Source: Tubiluchus corallicola (Eukaryota; Priapulida; Priapulimorpha; Priapulimorphida; Tubiluchidae). From it: a stretch of 64,000 nucleotides of DNA. Positions 15,001 to 25,583 of this stretch are shown in pieces. The stretch lies in contig JAQGDQ010000232.1 in the NCBI GenBank assembly GCA_030141605.1, positions 124,001 to 188,000 on the forward strand, read 5' to 3'. Made by a program: the position numbers and the translations under genes. The notes under the pieces were generated by a model that saw only the letters and a program-made list of their open reading frames with translations, searched no databases and was not told the DNA's origin. Positions within the stretch are counted from its first letter, which is position 1; each line of letters starts with the position of its first letter.

Positions 15001-16482
15001 CGAATTGGTTTTTCCATGAATGGCTGGTTTGGTTGCATTGTCTTATACTGCGTATTCGCTCCATGGGCAGTGCTCACTGTAGGAATTTTACTAGTAATGG
15101 AAGGGCTGTCAGCTTTTCTGCATGCTCTTCGACTGCATTGGTATACCCGTTTTTTTATTTATACTACTTATATTATAATTGCAGCTTAAGAATCCATTGC
15201 TGAATTTTTTTAACTACTTACTCGTATAGTTGGTACTTTGTTAAGACATTTGAGAAACCCTTTGATAAACATATTCGCAGGTGCTGTCCGAACCAGTCCG
15301 GATGCTTCTCACATACCAGCTAACTTAGTACATTTTCAAGTCTGGCTTTAAGGAAAAGGATACCCTATGAGCTAAAAAGAGAAAAATTTTGTTAATTCCA
15401 AACTAAGTGCATTTATTACAGCTTGTATACAACTATTAAATTTTTCAATTTGTTTCAAACTCGTATGGTTATACTTCTTATTTCCATAAGTTACTTATTG
15501 ACATTGTAAACCAGGGGTGTGCAAATTATCTGACTAGCCGGGCTACATTAAACTTTCCCGCAATTCCTGTGGGCCACAGGCAGTTTGATCAAGGAGCCAA
15601 GTACAGAAAGGCCTAATAACGATTTTTTTTTGCATCCGACCCACGTACATCATTACTACTACACCCAAGAAACTATTTTAGAAGTTATTAAAATTTCTTT
15701 TAAAAACCATATATTTCTACTTTCAGGACAGATAGTGGTAATTTCATTACAATGCATATTAGTAATGTGTATCACACTGTCTGTGTAGTACAGTGAAATT
15801 AAGCTACAACCATCTTGTAAGGGTTAATGGCATCTGATCTAGTAGAAAAAACTACCCACACTATCTTTGGGATCATGGCATGGACTTCAGCTGGATACAC
15901 TCAATTAATCGCCCGGGCCGCACTTTCATTAGGTTGACAAATCTTCTCGCGGGCCGCACAAATTCTCTCGGCGGGCCGCAATTTGCACACCCCTGTTGTA
16001 AACAAACACAGAAGCTTTCTGTGGAGATGCTTAAATTTGCATGGATTGTTACATTTGACAGAGAAATGTTTGAGGTCCCAGCTCAAGCGTTGAATGTGGG
16101 GCCTTCTTATTGCCGTTCATATTTGATAACTGCTGAACATTCAATACAAAAAATAAAAGTTAATTGATAAATGGTACTAAAATTGTAAATATTTTAGACT
16201 TTACTCATTGTCAGTGTATGCAGATAAATAAGATATTATTAATTTATTTACTTGCAGGTATTTAACTTGGAAAAAATATGAAACAGTAAGATATCATTTC
16301 GTTTCATATAGAAAATTTCATTCGGCGATAGTTGAAGTTATCTCTTTTTATGATAGACAATATTTGCTTGTTGTTACAGGGTGGAGTTCCAGTCCAAGTT
16401 TTACAGTGGTGTTGGCTACATGTTCATTCCATTTTCGTTTGAAGAAATTTTGAAAGAGGCATCTGATGAACCTGAATTATGA
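1..16482 (+). CDS. ATP6V0A: V-type proton ATPase 116 kDa subunit a, 18 exons, 5' end missing
   Basis: Subunit a of the membrane Vo sector of the proton-pumping V-ATPase; it holds the proton half-channels and links the rotor to the stator. I joined these exons by GT-AG borders and continuous phase: 1-50 (partial), 417-545, 1031-1161, 1548-1674, 1990-2072, 2930-3023, 3929-4141, 6264-6414, 6885-7024, 7336-7472, 8668-8794, 9094-9212, 10068-10299, 12394-12501, 13256-13393, 14028-14145, 14969-15140, 16380-16482 (stop TGA 16480-16482). They give about 790 residues with no stop or frameshift; the family is about 830-850, so only roughly the first 50-60 residues are missing. The first eight exons encode the cytosolic N-terminal half ([34 protein letters not shown]). 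The rest encodes the multi-spanning membrane half ([62 protein letters not shown]). The Arg codon at 14115-14117 in YLRLWAL matches the essential channel arginine (Arg735 of yeast Vph1). An NWT sequon in the luminal loop is also present in vertebrate homologues. I cannot tell which isoform this is. Confidence 0.97.
10891..12298. repeat. 32-bp minisatellite array in a V-ATPase intron
   Basis: About 44 head-to-tail copies of a 32-base unit of the form GAGAGATAAACACTGATG followed by TGAGAACATGGAGT, with frequent TGTGAGA/AGAGAGA variants and a few shorter or longer copies. The plus strand is almost entirely purine plus a little T and C. Variants are not randomly placed: the same short runs of variant units recur (the stretch near 11030-11110 reappears near 11250-11330), which points to block-wise duplication. 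The array fills most of the intron between exons 10068-10299 and 12394-12501. Because 32 is not a multiple of three, all frames cycle through the array and long spurious open frames result. Confidence 0.95.
14028..14145 (+). CDS. ATP6V0A: V-ATPase subunit a exon with the essential channel arginine
   Basis: This exon of the same gene is set apart because it encodes the functional core of the membrane domain. It reads [16 protein letters not shown] followed by [11 protein letters not shown]. The Arg codon at 14115-14117 corresponds to the arginine known to be required for proton translocation. The exon ends in phase 1 (a single C) and completes a Gln codon with the AG that opens the exon at 14969, giving the conserved LAHGQLSEVLW. 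This confirms both splice sites. Confidence 0.95.
15512..15995. mobile_element. hAT-type MITE in the last V-ATPase intron
   Basis: A 484-base element bounded by inverted ends. The left end begins CAGGGGTGTGCAAATT; the right end is its reverse complement (AATTTGCACACCCCTG) and the match continues loosely into GGCCCGCC-like bases. It is flanked on both sides by the same 8 bases, TTGTAAAC (15504-15511 and 15996-16003). An 8-bp target-site duplication with CAGGGGTGTGCAAA-like ends is the hallmark of the hAT superfamily. There is no transposase reading frame, so it is non-autonomous. Repeated GGGCCGC motifs lie near the right end. Confidence 0.9.
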
Positions 16483-16697
16483 AAAAGGAAGCTTAAGATT
16501 TGTAACTGATGATGTTTATACTAAACTCTTTTGGCATTAGTTGATTTATGGAATACGGTAGAGGTGCGTTGATTGTTTCTCACTTTATTATATATGTATG
16601 TATTCTCATATTTAAGCCTTTTTTACAGACTTACTGGGACCAGTTTATTGCACAATGACATTGATAGAAAAATCAACAATAAAATCATACAATAAAA
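16483..16697 (+). other. Likely 3' UTR of the V-ATPase subunit a gene with polyadenylation signals
   Basis: AT-rich sequence directly after the stop codon. Two AATAAA hexamers occur at about 16678 and 16691, roughly 200 bases after the stop, and are plausible cleavage/polyadenylation signals. The true end of the transcript cannot be read from sequence. Confidence 0.5.
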
Positions 16698-18220
16698 GAT
16701 AGAAAAATCGGGATTCTTCAGCACATCCTGTGCTACTTTCAGGTGGGAAAAGAGAAACAAATATTGCTAAATATGTTTTTTTAGATTTTTCGGTTTATAG
16801 TACAATCCATGAGCAAAAAACATACAACACAGAAAAATTTGCATAAAAAAGTAGAAAATACTTAGTCAATTACTAGCAGCAGAGCACAGTGCGTAGCGGG
16901 TACACTAATATACATAACAGCAAAATACATTGTTAGTAATTATGCTGCTGATGTATAAATCAAATTCCAAACTCTTTGTGGTGTGTTGAACAAATGAGGA
17001 TAGAAGAATGAAACTACTTGTGGTGTGTTACCAGCAGAGGATCTGCGTAAAACTATTTTTGTGGCCAGACTCTAACTGGAAAACAAGAATCAAAGTTGTA
17101 CTTTATACTAAATCAAATTATGTATGTTATAAATCATAGTGTACCTGAATAATAATCACCTAGACCTGAGGGTCTGGCTTTCTATAATACTGTGCTACCA
17201 GTGATATTTTATGCAAAATGCATCTTTTGCTTTTCAATACTGTATCTTCTTTGCTTAATGAGTGACAGTGTTTGCTATGCGATTGTGTCATAAGTGAAAA
17301 ATTCATAACAAACTAGTACTTGTCACAAATTTAAATGCTGCGCATGTGCAGAGAGAGATTACTAGCCTGCAACATCGATCAGTACTTCGCGAGTGTGTCG
17401 TTCAAGGACTGTACTTACCTAACTATCATATGCAGCTTTTGTATCATACAACATGGTGCCCATTATTAAAATGCTCGTCTAACAAAATGTTTACCTAACA
17501 GAATTTGAATAACAAATTGGTTTTACCTTACAATTGGCGTGAGTCTAGCAAAATTTAAGTCTATGGTGTTTATTAATATTTTGTTTTCTCGGCCGATTTC
17601 CAGTTTTTTGTCGTATGTGTTACCATTGCTATTTGCAGTTTTGAAATTTTGAAAAGTTAGCTTATTTTTAACGAACAAATCTCAATTTAGAGGCAATTTC
17701 GTTTTCGTCATTATTTCTGCTGACCAAAATTTGGATGATTTTTAATGCATGTTTCAGATATAGAATCATTTTGCAGCTCCTGCTTTTGGGTTTGTTTTCA
17801 AAAATATTACGTCTAAAACATGCTGTTTAAAAGATCTCATACCATGGTTAGATCTGAGTTTTGAATTGGATTGTGAATCTAGCAAAGATTGTGACTCAGT
17901 TTAACGAACGTCGACATTTTGAAAATGTGCCTTCTTATTATATATATATCTATATAGATATAGATATATATATATTTACAGTTATATACACATGAAATAC
18001 ATCAAGTAGAGCAAAACAAATGTGCCAAAGTTTTGATCACTATATCATACGAAGATAATTGTAACAGAATCACTTGAAAATCACCATACTGGTATTACAG
18101 CCAATTGTGTGTAAGCACCAAAAATTTAGGTCTTGTCCTTAGATTTGTTTTTCTATTCACAGTATATTTGCGAGTTATTCAAGCTGAACTTAATTTTGGT
18201 GATATTCCATCTTTAAAGAT
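16698..18220. other. Intergenic, no gene seen
   Basis: AT-rich sequence with no convincing open frame, splice-bounded exon or transposon end. A palindromic AT stretch (TATATATATATCTATATAGA and its complement) lies at about 17940-17975. Confidence 0.6.
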
Positions 18221-18224
18221 CAAG

Positions 18225-18700
18225 AAAAGGCAATTTTAAAGTGTCCCAAAAATGTTTCCATACAAAGCTATATTACTTAGCATTACACTTACCCGCTTTT
18301 AAAAGACTAGAAGCTAGAAAAGTAACTAGAAAAAATTATTAGTAATTTAAAATGTTCGTTCAAACTGGTAAAATGTCATTGACTCACCTTCCCAGTGTGC
18401 GCCACTGACTCACCAAAAAAACTTATTTTTAATCTTATTTGAAAGATACAGTAATTTATACTTCTGCTTAGTTAGTGAAGTGTGCACTACGAGTGCACTG
18501 GTTTAGTTTATTTTTTCAGATTTTGCACAGTGTTATCTAAACTTGTTTTAAACGACCTATTACCAAAATGGCTGTGCCTGATGGTCATTGCGGGAGTTTA
18601 AATTTATAAATTTTGTACAGTGTTTCTGCTAAGAGAAGTTCTGAGCACAATAAGTTAGTATATAGGTGATAAAAAACTCCAAGAAGAATTTTTATTAGTT
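18225..18700. repeat. Dispersed repeat, copy 1 (non-coding part of a transposon)
   Basis: Clearly related to 58410-58815 in the same orientation; both contain AATTATTAGTAATTTAAAATG-like text, CTGGCTCACCAAAAA-like text, TTTTTAATCTTATT, TTAGTTAGTGAAAT-like text and GCGGGAGTTT in the same order. Its first about 75 bases are also matched in reverse orientation at 36609-36695. It adjoins the transposase remnant at 18810-19190, so it is most simply the 3' non-coding end of that element. Confidence 0.75.
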
Positions 18701-18809
18701 TTTATGTAAATAAAGAGTTTTCTTATGCTTTAAATACACAAACGTTTTAAATCAACAAGTCAAAAAACTTAATAACCCAAAACAAATTGTGTGTAACTAT
18801 TTTTAAAGT

Positions 18810-19190
18810 TTATAGTAAGTGCTCTATGTGTCCACCATTTTCAATGCATACTAGACAAAGGCATTTCTTCCAACAGCTGACACAGTTTCTGATTTTCTAA
18901 GGGGTGTATGGTCCCAGCACTCAAAAATACTTGCTTTTAGTTCCCTTGCATTAAAATTAAATGGCTCTGTGCAGCTATTGTACACTTTCCCTTTAATCCA
19001 GAGGATTAAGTCCCTTTTTTATTGACAACAAATCTTAATCAGTGCTTTGTTTTGTGTGGTGAAGACTATGTTAAAACTGGTTGATTTGATTTCTTCATTG
19101 TTTAGCTGGCACGTATTAAGTGCTTTCTGGCTCAACATGGCTGTTTTTCAATTGATGATTAGCTGACATTGTCCTGGCATTAAATTTTTA
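18810..19190 (-). pseudogene. Mariner/Tc1-like transposase remnant
   Basis: Read on the minus strand with frame changes, this stretch gives DLILWIKGKVYN, then NARELKASI, and finally CIENGGHIEHLL and a stop (18810-18812). Further upstream lies QDNVS. The order QDN-A/S, LWGY-(I/L)-K-(G/D)-KVY, ELKA-I and a C-terminal NGGH-EHL is typical of eukaryotic mariner/Tc1-type DDE transposases. Internal stops and at least two frameshifts make it non-functional. I recognised the family from motifs only, and the intact length is lost. Confidence 0.5.
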
Positions 19191-19199
19191 ATGTGTAAA

Positions 19200-21635
19200 A
19201 GCTTTATGTCAATAACTTAAAAACTGCTAAAGCTATAACCTTGTAACTTTCACAGCCGAAAAGTTAATGTTTTGTGATGTCACGCTGTGAAATTATAGTT
19301 TTCTGATTACTTGCTTCTAATATTATTATTGTCTAAACTTCGGCACATTTTTTTGCTCCAACCGACTTATGTATATATGGTGGGAAATGACATTTAAGCA
19401 ATGTAAGATCTTACTTGCAAATATGCTCACCCACCATGATTTTTATAGCGAATTTTACTCTCGTTATTTTGCAGTTCGTTAAAACTCAGTTAAATTCTGT
19501 ACTTTTTGCAAAAATCTAAACATGGAAGAGCTTTTCTATTTTTTATGTTTTTTTACAATTCTCCAAGAACAAATAGAGCTTTCTCTGTAATAATTGTTGA
19601 TAACTATACCGTATTTTATTATTGTTACTATTTTTCCTATATATATATATCTTAAAAATTCAACTTATAATATGTATATTAACACATTATTTTGTTATTT
19701 CACTGATGTAGTTTATACTTTTTCTACCAGATATTTTTTACTTCAATAAACCAACCTGTTAACATTGATAAACATTTGTCACTATTTAATAAAACTATGC
19801 ATGACAATTTAATGCTTCTGTGGTGTTTTTTGTTTTTTATTTGCAACATACATTACAATTAATTTTCATCTAATTTATGGATATTCTAAATTAAGTTTCT
19901 TTGTGGTTCAGTTTTTTGACTATTTGACAGCTGGAGTAAGTTTGCTAAAGAAGCATTGTTAAAAAGATATGTTTGTTTTTATCTGGGTGATCTTGGGTAC
20001 TATTACATGAAAGACTTGCACCAAAGGTACCTGCTGCTTCCTTGTCTTTCACACTGAATTCTCAGAGTGAAGATGTAGTAAATAAAGAGCCACCTGCATT
20101 GCAGATTTCTTGCCATGAAATTCTGAATAATATCAGGTAGATGTATAATATCAGGTGACAAAGTTAAAAATGGTTGAGGTTGTCTGTTCAATGTTGATTG
20201 TGCAGCACAGGTCTCACTCATTTTATTGGCAATAATAGTATTGTAAAGGTGGTATCACCCTTTTTGTAAACAAAACAAGAAAGCTACATTGTAGTGAGAA
20301 ATTAATAATTCTGCAATCTTACATACTACATCTATTTACATATTATCAGTTTTCTTATACTCTTTCTAGTATTTCTAAATTATGCATTGTTATAATGACA
20401 TTACACAAGTACATACTACACAATAAGAACAGAAATTTCAATTAAAAGCCTCTTGATTACAATATTACTCTCCGTCGTGCAAGTAACTGATGGTATAATA
20501 CACTGACAAAGTGCAAAAGTTTTTTTCTACGCTAAGGTTGTAATACCTATAAAATTCGATTTGTTGTTTGGACACTTATAAATGAAACATCAAATCGTAA
20601 ATAATAAAAATGCTAAGCAGAAAAAGTACGACAACTTTTTATTCATGATGTAAGGTTAAGTGCATAACTGCATATATTGATAACGATTTTCGTATTTGTC
20701 TTTGGACACCACCACTTGCAAGTACATGTATTAACATTTTATAAAATATTGAATAAAGTGCTGAAAAACGCGTGTTTGTGCAATTACACTCTGGTAATCT
20801 AATCTATATTTAGCTGCCTGCAGAAATATAACAAGGAATGTATAACTTTTGGTCAGTAATACTTTAACAATGAATTTCAAAGAAAGAGTTAATTATTATT
20901 TAGTCATTAAAGTTGGCATTTTGCCTTTTTCATCTATTTGTGCATTTTGCCACTGAAACTTTAGAACTGCACTGTAGATTGGAATCTTCTTTACAACTAC
21001 CCTAGTGCTTTTTGGGGGGTTCCTCGTGAGATTTTACCTGAAACTGCGCTCATTTTTGTAGGCATAAATAATAAATGCAACAGGTTTTTTAATGCATAAT
21101 TGTCAGATGTGTTAAATGATGCTCTAGTTATCGAAAGTTAGTTACAAAACGTGTGAGTGCGTGCGTTCTAACACATAAGGGTTATAGTTTGTAATTTATA
21201 GTTTACAATAATTATCAGTCACTACAATGAATTTTTGGTGTTAACTTTCTTCCATTTGATTGTATAATCGCTAATTCTGTCTGCTCACAAGTTTTACAAA
21301 CTTATATTTAATAATAAGTAGTCACTAACTGCATTTCTACGTTTAATAAATTATTTGCGCTCAGCTGCAGACATTTTAACAACACATGTAGTGAGTTGTA
21401 ATTTGAAACTGTGTTTGTATTGAATTAATATTAAACTTGAATGAAACCACTTAAGAACTGCATGACGTATGTAGAATATGTTGCTTATGTAGAATATTGC
21501 CACGAGAATCTATTAGCTACCGATCTGTTAGAATTTTGTTATTTCCGCTGGCAGTGTGGGGGTTTTCCTAATACATGAGCCAAAATCTTGTACGCATTTC
21601 TGCATCTGTGCATCAATTAACTGATGTTTTTAGAC
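19200..21635. other. Intergenic, no gene seen
   Basis: AT-rich. The first bases (about 19190-19330), with AATAACTTAAAAACTGCTAAAG, may still belong to the decayed transposon. The longest open frames (about 70 codons) have no coding features or recognisable motifs. Confidence 0.55.
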
Positions 21636-21681
21636 TTTATTGAGGTTGCTGCTTCTGCGTATATGCTTGTGTCATGCGGTT

Positions 21682-21992
21682 TTAAGTTGAATCAGCTTTG
21701 TTAACAGCCATATTCCGATGAAGTGCTTCAAAGATCATATTGCCAAATGGCTGGTAATTACGTTTGCCAAACATTGAGCCATATATTCTCCTTTTTCCGA
21801 AAATTGCTCCCTGAAACCGGCGATCTACTGAATGGCTGGTGTCACTTTTCTTGCCAAACGGGGATGCTTGTATTGGTGCCCGACGATTGATTTCACCTGG
21901 CTCGCGATCTGCTTCATGTCCTCTTTTTGCTGTTCCAGTATTGCCGTCACCATTGTCTTCAAAATCAAATTGTCTTCTAGTGTCTCTTTTAC
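21682..21992 (-). CDS. Neuropeptide precursor, second coding exon (APIQASPF, FQGAIF and IYGSMF amides)
   Basis: Opens after TTTTGTACAG in phase 1 and reads GKRDTRRQFDFEDN, onward to the TAA at 21682-21684. It carries most dibasic sites: KR, RR, KK, RR, KRR and KR in about 80 residues, with three well-formed amidation signals (SPFGKK, AIFGKRR, SMFGKR). Reading the exon in either other frame meets stops or gives no processing sites, so the frame is secure. Confidence 0.85.
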
Positions 21993-24900
21993 CTGTACAA
22001 AATAAATAAATTCATTATGTGTGCTTCTTCTATTCCCTTCGATTTTAGTATGTAGACAAAGCGTTCTCATATGTGTACTTTTCCACATTATGGTAAATGA
22101 ACAATACATAGCAAAATACTTAATATACATTTATCATTAATCTAACAGAAAGATGTTGCGGGATAACGGTCTAATCTTTCTGTGCTGTCAATAAAAAAGC
22201 ACAATTCTGTAACCAGAGCTTCGCAGGCGATATCACATGAATGAAACACTCCTTCAAAACAGTGGCATAAAACTAAACTAAGTACAATTGTCTTTAACTT
22301 TTGTACTCATTTCCATTATTATAACTCTCATAAACACAAATTATATTAGTAAAGTTAGAGTATTACAATCATAATATTTAACAAAATTAAACAAGTATTT
22401 TCAACTTTTTTGTTATTCTACGTTCTGCAGCAAGACTAGTGTCAAAACATAAAACTTTCTATGACTGAAGTAGCCGTTGTTTTTTCAGTGTTGCAGTTTG
22501 GTGGTTAAAGTAGCCATTGTTTCAGTGCTGCAGTTTGGTGGTTAAAGTAGCCATTGTTTCAGTGCTACAGTTTGATGGTTAAAGTAGTCATTGTTCCAAT
22601 GCTGCAGTTTGATGGTTAAAACGGTCGTTATTTCATTTTAAAGTGCTGCTGCAGGGTGGTTTTAAGTTTCCTTCATGCAAGGTTCTCTCTTGTAAACACG
22701 AAAATTTGAATGTTTTATTCTGTAAACAAACTTTAAGGAACAACTTTAATGCTTCCAACATTCAAAATAATTCAGTGAATGTGCACACACGTTGACTGAT
22801 ATCACTAACAGACTGCTGCATTTTCAATTCATAATTATTGGTATGGATAACTTTAGATGTTGCGCCGCTTGATGTGCGAGTATCTAAGAGAACCCATAAG
22901 CCAATTATTTGTTGTGATAGGTATCCAGTTTTAGGGATCGTCTCTTAACTTTGAATAACTAGAAAAATGTAAAACGTTGAGTCACAAAACTTGCAAGGGT
23001 AGACATCTGGGGCCTTGGCAATGATATGGTGAGCGACTAAAACTGTTCAAAGGATCAAAAACGATGGACAAAATTCATTTTTTTTTATAAAAGTATACCC
23101 TACACTATGCACCATAATACCTATGTAAGAATTTAGATATTTTGGTGTAGATGTGCACATGGGTGCTCAGAATTGCTGTAGGTACGGTGAGCCTTGTCGA
23201 AAGGGTCACAGTAATAGGCACAGAAATGTGAAAATGCCAGGGTAGGGTAACGAAACTTTAAGGGCAGATACTTGTGGTAGGGGGATAGATAATAACGTAG
23301 TGAACGGTGATCTCATTCTTGATAGGATGAAGGACACAGGAGAGACACGAAACTTCCAAGATAGACTAGGGTAGGGTCAGCAGTAGTGCGGTTAAAAAGC
23401 CAGAATTTTTCGAAAGGCACGAGAGAAAATTTGAGCAAACTGGTCAGTCACACATGAGTGAACCGCACTGAGTTAGGTATGGTCAAATAATAGTTAATCA
23501 CGAGCGCTATGCACACTGGCGAGTCACACATGAGAATAATAATCTACAGTTTTTGACAGGAGTAAATTAAAACCACACTGGACCAGGCATAGTCATGAGA
23601 TAAATAGGGGCATGCTCACGGACTTGGATATGAATTCATTCAGTCTTGTTTTAATAGCATCAGAAATTAGTTTTGTTGACCCTAGAAATGTGTCTTGACT
23701 TTTTGGCGAATAAAGCCGAAACGTAATTTATAACTTCATTTTTACATGAACTTACTCTGCATCTTTTTGTTTGATTGCTCTTAATGTAACATAATTTTGT
23801 TGCCATTGTTTCAGTGCTACAGTTTGATGGTTAAAGTAGTCATTGTTGCAATGCTGCAGTTTGATGGTTAAAACGGTCGTTATTTCATTTTAAAGTGCTG
23901 CTGCAGGGTGGTTTTAAGTTTCCTTCATGCAAGGTTCTCTCTTGTAAACACGAAAATTTGAATGTTTTATTCTGTAAACAAACTTTAAGGAACAACTTTA
24001 ATGCTTCCAACATTCAAAATAATTCAGTGAATGTGCACACACGTTGACTGATATCACTAACAGACTGCTGCATTTTCATTTCATAATTATTGGTATGGAT
24101 AACTTTAGATGTTGCGCCGCTTGATGTGCGAGTATCTAAGAGAACCCATAAGCCAATTATTTGTTGTGATAGGTATCCAGTTTTAGGGATCGTCTCTTAA
24201 CTTTGAATAACTAGAAAAATGTAAAACGTTGAGTCACAAAACTTGCAAGGGTAGACATCTGGGGCCTTGGCAATGATATGGTGAGCGACTAAAACTGTTC
24301 AAAGGATCAAAAACGATGGACAAAATTCATTTTTTTTATAAAAGTATACCCTACACTATGCACCATAATACCTATGTAAGAATTTAGATATTTTGGTGTA
24401 GATGTGCACATGGGTGCTCAGAATTGCTGTAGGTACGGTGAGCCTTGTCGAAAGGGTCACAGTAATAGGCACAGAAATGTGAAAATGCCAGGGTAGGGTA
24501 ACGAAACTTTAAGGGCAGATACTTGTGGTAGGGGGATAGATAATAACGTAGTGAACGGTGATCTCATTCTTGATAGGATGAAGGACACAGGAGAGACACG
24601 AAACTTCCAAGATAGACTAGGGTAGGGTCAGCAGTAGTGCGGTTAAAAAGCCAGAATTTTTCGAAAGGCACGAGAGAAAATTTGAGCAAACTGGTCAGTC
24701 ACACATGAGTGAACCGCACTGAGTTAGGTATGGTCAAATAATAGTTAATCACGAGCGCTATGCACACTGGCGAGTCACACATGAGAATAATAATCTACAG
24801 TTTTTGACAGGAGTAAATTAAAACCACACTGGACCAGGCATAGTCATGAGATAAATAGGGGCATGCTCACGGACTTGGATATGAATTCATTCAGTCTTGT

Positions 24901-25583
24901 TTTAATAGCATCAGAAATTAGTTTTGTTGACCCTAGAAATGTGTCTTGACTTTTTGGCGAATAAAGCCGAAACGTAATTTATAACTTCATTTTTACATGA
25001 ACTTACTCTGCATCTTTTTGTTTGATTGCTCTTAATGTAACATAATTTTGTTGCATTAATGTTTTCTCGTTTCTTGTACTACTTTTGTGATTTTCAATTC
25101 ACTAATATCAGACAACAATGATACACCTCATTTATATTTTTATTCTACGTGGTTTAGTTTAATCCATTTGGTACATTACGCATTCAGTCATTCAATGTTC
25201 TTACCTCTGTAACCGTGAGAAACTAGAACCTTCTCAAAATGAGGGCTAATTGGTGATTTTCCGAAATAAGGGACAATTTCTGGGTAAATTTCTTCCATGG
25301 TATATGGTACGTCTCTTCCGAATATGGAGCCATGGATTGGCATGCCTCTGGCATACCTCTGTTGGTAATCATCATTTAAACCGTCTGACCCAAAAATATC
25401 GACTACAGCTTCTGGATCTTGTCTCTCTGATCTATACATCCTTCTATAGGGGCTGTAATAAATTTCTTGGCTTTTCTGATAGTTGTTTGGAGATCTAGGC
25501 AGCAAATACACCGGGGAAATAAAGATTGCCAGGAGAAAAACTGCTATTATAATTCTCGATAAATCTGTTTGCATTGTTGAGCT
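21682..25583 (-). CDS. Secreted multi-peptide neuropeptide precursor (xGSIF/GAIF/GSMF-amide type), two coding exons
   Basis: Exon A is 25583-25205 (ATG 25572-25574) and exon B is 21992-21682 (stop TAA). The donor AGA-G/GTAAGA and acceptor GTACAG/GT fuse in frame to a 226-residue protein. Residues 1-24 are a signal peptide (hydrophobic IIIAVFLLAIFIS). Predicted processing: GMPIHGSIF-G at 77-86 between single Arg residues; a GYR-G-KR site created by the splice junction (121-126); RR-APIQASPF-G-KK at 160-172; RR-FQGAIF-G-KRR at 181-192; IYGSMF-G-KR at 193-201. Glycine before basic residues predicts C-terminal amidation. Further degenerate copies (VVDIFGS, VPYFGKS, YQPFGN) lack full cleavage sites. 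There are no cysteines after the signal peptide. The ATG lies 9 bases after an acceptor (TTCTTTCAG), so a non-coding 5' exon is expected upstream. AATAAA occurs at 21641-21636. Neuropeptide-precursor class: confident; the exact family: not recognised, with a SIFamide-like C-terminus as inference. Confidence 0.85.
22470..22622. repeat. 37-bp minisatellite, four copies
   Basis: Four successive copies of a unit like GTAGCCATTGTTTCAGTGCT followed by GCAGTTTGGTGGTTAAA, 37 bases each (the first about 40). The last two copies are included in the 1.25 kb duplication that starts at about 22551. It lies in the intron of the multi-peptide precursor gene. Confidence 0.85.
22551..25053. repeat. Near-perfect 1.25 kb tandem duplication in the peptide-gene intron
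   Basis: Two direct copies, about 22551-23802 and 23803-25053, with a period of 1251-1252 bases. By eye I find only a few differences: GTTCCAATG against GTTGCAATG, TTTTCAATTCAT against TTTTCATTTCAT, and one T in a homopolymer. Neither copy has an open frame of note or recognised transposon ends. The duplication lies wholly between the two coding exons. It could be recent in the genome or an assembly artefact of heterozygous haplotypes. Confidence 0.95.
25205..25583 (-). CDS. Neuropeptide precursor, first coding exon (signal peptide and GMPIHGSIF-amide)
   Basis: Begins at an acceptor (CTTCTTTCAG/AGCTCAACAATG), has the start ATG at 25572-25574 and ends GGTTACAGAG/GTAAGA at 25205. It encodes residues 1-123: the signal peptide, an acidic and tyrosine-rich spacer, then YAR-GMPIHGSIF-GRD and the spacer that contains VPYFGKS. 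Confidence 0.85.

Noticed and set aside
24950-24985. GGCGAATAAAGCCGAAACG in the duplicated intron unit, reminiscent of hammerhead stem II plus GAAAC
   Set aside because: The required CTGANGA segment before the stem is absent in both copies (also checked at about 23703-23735).
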